Source: Prorocentrum cordatum (Eukaryota > Sar > Dinophyceae > Prorocentrales > Prorocentraceae). Taken from it: DNA of 31,726 nucleotides. Below the pieces are notes generated by a model. That model was given only the letters and a program-made list of their open reading frames with translations. It made no database searches and was not told the origin of the DNA. Position 1 is the first letter of the stretch. Each line of letters opens with the position of its first letter. Positions 27,662 through 31,726 of this stretch are shown here, piece by piece. The position numbers and the translations under genes are program-made. Location: positions 107,501 through 139,226 of the forward strand of contig CAUYUJ010015022.1 of assembly GCA_963575745.1 (NCBI GenBank), read 5' to 3'.

Positions 27662-28428
27662 GAGCTTATACGACGGCCTCTTCGCTGCACCGATGGGGGT
27701 TTGCCATCTCGCCCAAGTGCAGTTTCTGCCCCGCCTTGGACACGGCGCGGCACCGAGCATGGCGCTGCCCCCACGGCGAATCTCTGAGAGCGGGCCTTGA
27801 CCCCACGATAGTTGAGGCCGCTGTGAGTGCAGGCGAGGAGGGCCCGTTTTATTTCTCATTATGGTTACCGACACCAGAGTTAGAAGTGCCAGGGCCGACC
27901 GAGGACCAGGTGCTCTATTTCAACGCTGATGGGCGGATCGACCCGTTCATGTTTCAGAGTGGGGCCATCGTCTTCGGCGATGGGTCGGTGGTGGAGCCCA
28001 AGTGCGAGGTGCTCTCCAGAGGAGGCTGGTCTGCCATCGAGACGGATGCGGAGGGCAATTTGGTAAGAGGAATGCGAGGGGGTATCCCCAGCAGCCCGCC
28101 GCAGACCGCCGTCCTCACGGAACACCATGCCCTGATGGATATGGTGGAGCATATAGAGGCCGGCTCAGAGGACCAGCATTTTTACCTGGATTGCGCCGCT
28201 GTGGTTTGGGGGGCCCAGGACGTGACCCGCGGCGCCCAGAAGAAGACGGCCCAGGCGGGCCATTGGAGGCGCATAAAGATCGCGGGGGCAAAAAGCTGGT
28301 CGACCCATAAGGTGAAAGCCCATCTGAGTGAGGACGATACGAATCAAGCCGCCTGGAAAACCCGTGAGAACACCTGGGCGGATGTTTTTGCCAAAGAGAG
28401 TGCGGGGGCTTTTTTTCCTCGGCCGTAG
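27662..28428 (+). pseudogene. LINE-2: zinc knuckle and RNase H domain
   Basis: In frame from just after 27661: a knuckle KCSFCPALDTARHRAWRCP (about 27714-27770), then the RNase H fold. Counting from 27736, the acidic active-site set is Asp82 in GDGS, Glu129 in TEHHAL, Asp152 in LDCAAVV and Asp216 in WADVFAKE, with KVKAHLS at 192-198 preceding the last. All four carboxylates of type 1 RNase H are present, so the domain itself looks intact. RNase H removes the RNA strand during retrotransposition. The frame ends at the T7 run 28410-28416, past which the protein continues one frame away. Only about 70 bp separates it from the upstream RT frame. Confidence 0.75.
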
Positions 28429-28991
28429 ATGTTGCCAAGGTCGCTGAAGCGCGCGAAGGTTTCTTGGCGGTGGCGTGTGCCATGATAACTGTGCTTCAAG
28501 CGTGGCCCAAGGCTCGTGATCTGTTCGGTGATCTGAGTAGAATCAAAGTTTTCCGACCCATCAAAGGCTGCCTGTTAGCCCACGATGTACGGTGGGTGAA
28601 CAACAGGTGGCAATGTGTGAAATGTTTCCGTTCTTTCAAGAATGGCCGTCGAGCGGACCTGTCTGAATGCGGGCCTATCCCCACCACCATCCGTGCTCTT
28701 GTTGCCCCTCCTGTCCCTCCCTCGCCCGCTCACGATCTCAGGATTGCGCGTGTGTTTCAGTCTGGCCAAGGTTGTGTCTTCTGCCGTCGCTGTGGGTCTT
28801 ACACCACTGGCCGCCAAGCAAAAGACCTGGTGGGCGGATGCACCAACCCCAAGCCGAGACATGTACAAATGCTGCTCAAGGGACAGCTGCCCAGACCCCG
28901 CGGCCCCCAGGGCCGCATTTCACGGGCCTGGATTCCTGGTGATCTCGTTTCTGACTGGGGGGACCTCCTCAGCGGCGAGGCCCTGTTTTGA
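28429..28991 (+). pseudogene. LINE-2: C-terminal zinc-finger region
   Basis: Continues the polyprotein as DVAKVAEAREGFLAVACAMI. It then shows two Cys clusters: HDVRWVNNRWQCVKC with Cys69 further on, and GCVFCRRCGSYTTGRQAKDL followed by VGGC, a CxxC(x2)C...C finger. The end reads HVQMLLKGQLPRPRGPQGRI and stops at TGA 28989-28991. A CxxCG-containing finger at the very end is typical for dinoflagellate LINEs of the RNase H-bearing type. It probably binds nucleic acid during target-primed reverse transcription. Confidence 0.7.
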
Positions 28992-29085
28992 GCCAGCCCA
29001 TATGTGATTGGCTTTTCTTCTCGCGTGGTTCAACCACGAGCGCCCGCTTTGCTCATGGAGTGTGGTGGGTATGATGTCTCGAGCA
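28992..29085 (+). other. LINE-2 3' tail with hairpin
   Basis: Short sequence between the stop codon and CTTGGG copy B2. It contains CGTGG-TTCAA-CCACG (29023-29037), a 5-bp stem, which could be the 3' recognition hairpin of the LINE. No poly(A) tail is seen. Confidence 0.4.
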
Positions 29086-29549
29086 AAAAAGCCTCTTGGG
29101 AGCGTCTGGGGTCATTATTGGGGCCTCCTGGGAGCTTCCTGGGCACCTCTTGGAGGCCTCTTGGGGGCCTCCTTGGGCCTCTTGGGTGCCTTTGGGGGCT
29201 TCTTGGGGGCATCTTTGGCGGCCTTGCGGCGTTCCTGGCCCGGCTGACGCCGTCGGAAGCCGTCTTGGGAGCCTCTCTGGGCCGTCTTGGGGCCCTCTAG
29301 GGGCGCTTCAGGGTCGTCTTGAAGGCCATCTTGGGCGGCTTGGAGGCCTCTTGGGCCGTCTTGGGGCCCGTTGGGGGCCGTCTTAGGAGCCTCTTGGGCC
29401 GTCCTGGGGCCATCTTGGAGGTATCTTGGGCGATCTTAGGGCAATTTTGGGGGCCTCTTGGGTCGTCTTGAGCAGGTCGGAAGGCCGTTTTGACGCAAAT
29501 GCCCAAATCCTTCAAAAACCTTTTTGGGGGATCATTGATTCACACCTCT
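29086..29549 (+). mobile_element. CTTGGG repeat element, copy B2, left part
   Basis: Parallels B1: CCTCTTGGGAGCGTCTGGGG, GACGCCGTCGGAAGCCGTCT, GGCGCTTCAGGGTCGTCTTG and the TCGGAAGGCCGTTTTGACGC segment. It breaks off at ACCTCT (29544-29549), where element E begins, and resumes at 31236. Confidence 0.8.
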
Positions 29550-31235
29550 GAAAGAGCGCGTTCTGTGGTCGCTTGGAGGTGGGGGGTTGAAACCAGACCC
29601 CCCCCCACCCTTCTTTCCTTTTTCCCCTGCTTCCCCTCCTCTCCTCGGGCCGGCGCTTGAGTCGGCGGCGGCTGGCGGCGGCGGCGGGGACGACGAGTTC
29701 CTTTTCTGGGCCGGCGCCGGCGCCTGCGGCGGCGGGCGGCGGCGGAGGGAAGCGTCGACGAGGACGACGGTGGTGGTGGTGGTGGTGGGTTGTGGTGGTG
29801 GTGGTGGCGGTGGTGGTGGTGGTGGTTGTGGTGGTGGTGGTGTGGTGGTTTGCGGCGGCGGGGAGCGTCGACGAGGACGACGGTGGTGGTGGTGGTGGTG
29901 GTGGTAGGTTGAGGTGGTGGTGGTGGCGGTTGTGGTGGTTGTGGTGGTGGTGGTGGTGGTGTGGTGGTTTGTTGTGTTGGTGGTGGTGGTGGTTGTGGTG
30001 GTGGGCGGTGGTGGCGGTGGTGGTGGATTGGTGGTGGTTTGTGGTGGTGGTTTGTGGTGGTGGTGGTGGTGGTGGTGGTGGGAGGTGGTGGTGGTGAGTT
30101 TGAATGGCGGTGTGTGGTGGTTTGTGGTGTGTGGTGGGGGTGTGTGTGGCGGCGGTTTGTGGAGGTGGTCCCAGTTGGTGGTGTTAGTGCGGTTTGTGGT
30201 GAGGTAGGTGGTGGGTGGTGTTGTGGGGGTGGTGGTGGGTTGTGTTTGCTAGTTTTGTGGTGGTTGTGGCGGTGGTGGTGGTGTGGTGTCCCGTAGATTG
30301 TGATCGATTGGTAGTGGTGGTGGGTTTTGTGGTGGGGGGTGGTGGGCGACTGGTGAGTTGAAGTGGTGGTGTTTGTGGGTGTGGTGTGTGTGGTGGTGGT
30401 TTGTGGTGGTGGTGGTGGGTTGTGGTGGTGGCGGTGGTTTGTGGACGTGGTGCTGGTGGTGGTGGTGGTGGCGGTGTAGGTGGTGGTGGTGGTGGTGTGG
30501 TGGTTTGTGGTGGTGGCGGTGTGTTGTGCTGCTAGTAGTGGTGGTGGTTGTAGTTGTGGTGGTGGTGGTGGTGCTGGTGGTGGTGGTGGTGGTGGTGGTG
30601 GTGGTGGTGGTGGTGGTGTGGTAGATTGTGGTAGTGGTGGTAGTTGTGGTGGGTTTTTGTGGTGGTGGTTGTGGTGACGGTGAGTTCTGGTGGTGGTTGT
30701 GGTGGTGGTGGCTGTGGTGGTGTTGGTGGTCGTGGTGGGTTGGTGGTGGTGGTGGTGGGTTGAGGCGGTGGTGGTGGTGGTGGTGGTGGCGGTGGTGGTA
30801 GTTGTGGTAATCGTCGCTGCGTCTCCGCCGTCGCCGGCGCCAGCGCCGGCGCCAGCGCCAGCGCCGGCCCCGGGGGGGGGGGGGTTGAACCCTCCCCCCT
30901 CTCCCCGGCGCCCGGGAGCGGGGAGGGGTGTTCGAAAACCCCCCCCCCTTGGGCTGCCCCCACCCCTGGGCTGCCCCTGGTCATCGTCGCTGCGTCCCCC
31001 GCCGTCGGCGCTGCTGGCGGCCGCCAGCGCCGGCACCGGCGCTAGTGGGGGGGAGGTTTTGAAGCCCATCCCCCTGGGAGAGGGGACGGGGGGGGTTCGG
31101 GAGGGGGGGGGTTTGGGGGGGAGGGGAGTCCCCTTGTTTTTGATCGACGGCGCCGAGTGTTGGGGGGGGTCCCCCGGTTCGAAACGCGCCGCCGAATGTT
31201 CCCAAGGCAAGCGCCCGTGAAACGGGTTCTCTCGT
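29550..31235. mobile_element. GGT-satellite element E with inverted termini
   Basis: Second copy of the D type. Left end GAAAGAGCGCGTTCTGTGGT then CGCTTGG; right end inverted reads GAGAGAACCCGTTTCACGGG then CGCTTG, matching at about 19 of the first 26 bases. The GC-rich inverted blocks (GGGCCGGCGCCGGCGC at 29708-29723; a GCGCCGGCGC series at 30835-30870), the GGT tract and the GATCGACGGCGCCGAGTGTT right-end phrase (31142-31161; also at 20660-20679 in D) are shared with D. It is flanked by ACCTCT on both sides (29544, 31236). It lacks the CTAATGGATGCCT direct repeats of D. Confidence 0.65.
29770..30818 (+). repeat. 1.05 kb GGT/GTT-type tract
   Basis: G and T make up nearly the whole + strand. 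The minus strand is open for 664 codons as Thr/His/Pro runs; this is a repeat artefact, not a protein. Confidence 0.95.
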
Positions 31236-31460
31236 ACCTCTCGGGGGGGCTCTTGGGGCATCTTGGCGGCGTCTTCGGCAATCTTGAAGCCATTTCGGGC
31301 CTTCTTGGGTCCATCTTGGGCAATCTTGGGCTCTCTTGAGCCCATCTTGACCGCTTCGGAGGCATGCTGGGACCGTGTTGGAGGCCATCTTGGGTCATCC
31401 GGGCCATCTTGGAGGCGTCTTGCAGGCCATCTCGGCCGTCTTGGAAACGATTTGACCGAG
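31236..31460 (+). mobile_element. CTTGGG repeat element, copy B2, right part
   Basis: Resumes after E with ACCTCTCGG and CTTGGG-type units; CTTCGGAGGCATGCTGGGAC at 31354 parallels CTCGGAGGCATATTCGGACC of B1 (21830), which supports a single interrupted copy. Confidence 0.65.
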
Positions 31461-31726
31461 GAGAGGTGGATTTGTGCAGCTCTCTGGGTGGCCGGTTTCG
31501 GCCCAGCACCAAACGCATCACGGGCGTCGAACATGTCCGTATTCGCGCCTTCGCGGTCTGGATTCCATGGCGCGATCCCGCGGATATGCGGTCACAAAGA
31601 TCCGTTTTGCGCGTGCATTCGCGGAAAGCGCCCCGCAATCCGCGGGGTCGCGGCCCAGGGGCCAGGCCCGCGAGGCCGCGGATACGCCGCGGATGCGGAT
31701 ATGTTTTTATTGGGCCTCCCTCCTGC
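31461..31726. other. Unassigned right edge
   Basis: GC-rich with repeated CCGCGGATRCGC phrases (31588, 31637, 31675-31700). Too short to assign; it may be the edge of another repeat or a coding fragment that continues outside the window. Confidence 0.4.

Noticed and set aside
31170-31200. tRNA-like T-loop (GGTTCGAAA)
   Set aside because: No pairing T-stem, anticodon arm or acceptor stem around it. It is part of the conserved right end of element E.
29540-31534. 664-codon open frame on the minus strand
   Set aside because: Read-through of the ACC strand of the GGT tract plus GC-rich element ends. The product is Thr/His/Pro repeats and crosses the borders of element E into the CTTGGG repeat.

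Overview
The window is nuclear DNA from a eukaryote with a repeat-laden genome, most likely a dinoflagellate (genus not resolvable). Reasons: two non-LTR retrotransposon relics of the type common in dinoflagellates (endonuclease, reverse transcriptase, zinc-finger tail, and in one case RNase H); one host gene with a huge repeat-filled intron; long GGA/TCC, GGT and CATA tracts; no bacterial operon structure. A 100-N assembly gap lies at 26627-26726. Almost none of the very long open frames are genes; most are read-through of repeats.

The one convincing host gene is a secreted fucosyltransferase-like glycosyltransferase on the + strand. Its first exon (5331 to about 5768) carries a signal peptide and the donor-binding GLGSRL motif, with one frameshift. 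Its last exon (about 17651-18306) carries the HVRRGD motif. The roughly 11.9 kb between them is read as one intron built from repeats.

Inside that intron, from left to right: a degenerate CTTGGG-type repeat; a GGA tract; small 72- and 84-bp repeats; a dead LINE on the minus strand (RT body 7750-11335, endonuclease 14255-15090) split by two insertions (minisatellite element B, 11364-13039, and CTTGGG element A1, 13425-14255); a GGA tract; a second CTTGGG copy (A2); and, nested in A2, a TIR element (M1) that itself holds minisatellite element C. Element A, of the same minisatellite family, lies before the gene (2394-4668).

After the gene, a second TIR element of the M family (M2, 18350-20896) begins 44 bp past the stop codon and contains a 2.4 kb GGT-rich element (D). 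Further right: CTTGGG copy B1, a long GGA tract, an inverted CTTGGG copy, a 15-bp degenerate repeat, a 303-bp tandem duplication, TCC tracts, the gap, a younger LINE 3' half with RNase H and zinc fingers (26727-28991), and CTTGGG copy B2, which is split by a second GGT element (E).

The main result is a layered set of insertions for which this same window also supplies unoccupied or differently loaded copies: A1 lacks M1, M2 lacks C, and B1 lacks E. These comparisons give element boundaries, target duplications (TAA; TCTACAGGRG; ACCTCT) and an order of events. They define three apparently non-autonomous element families whose interiors are satellite DNA.
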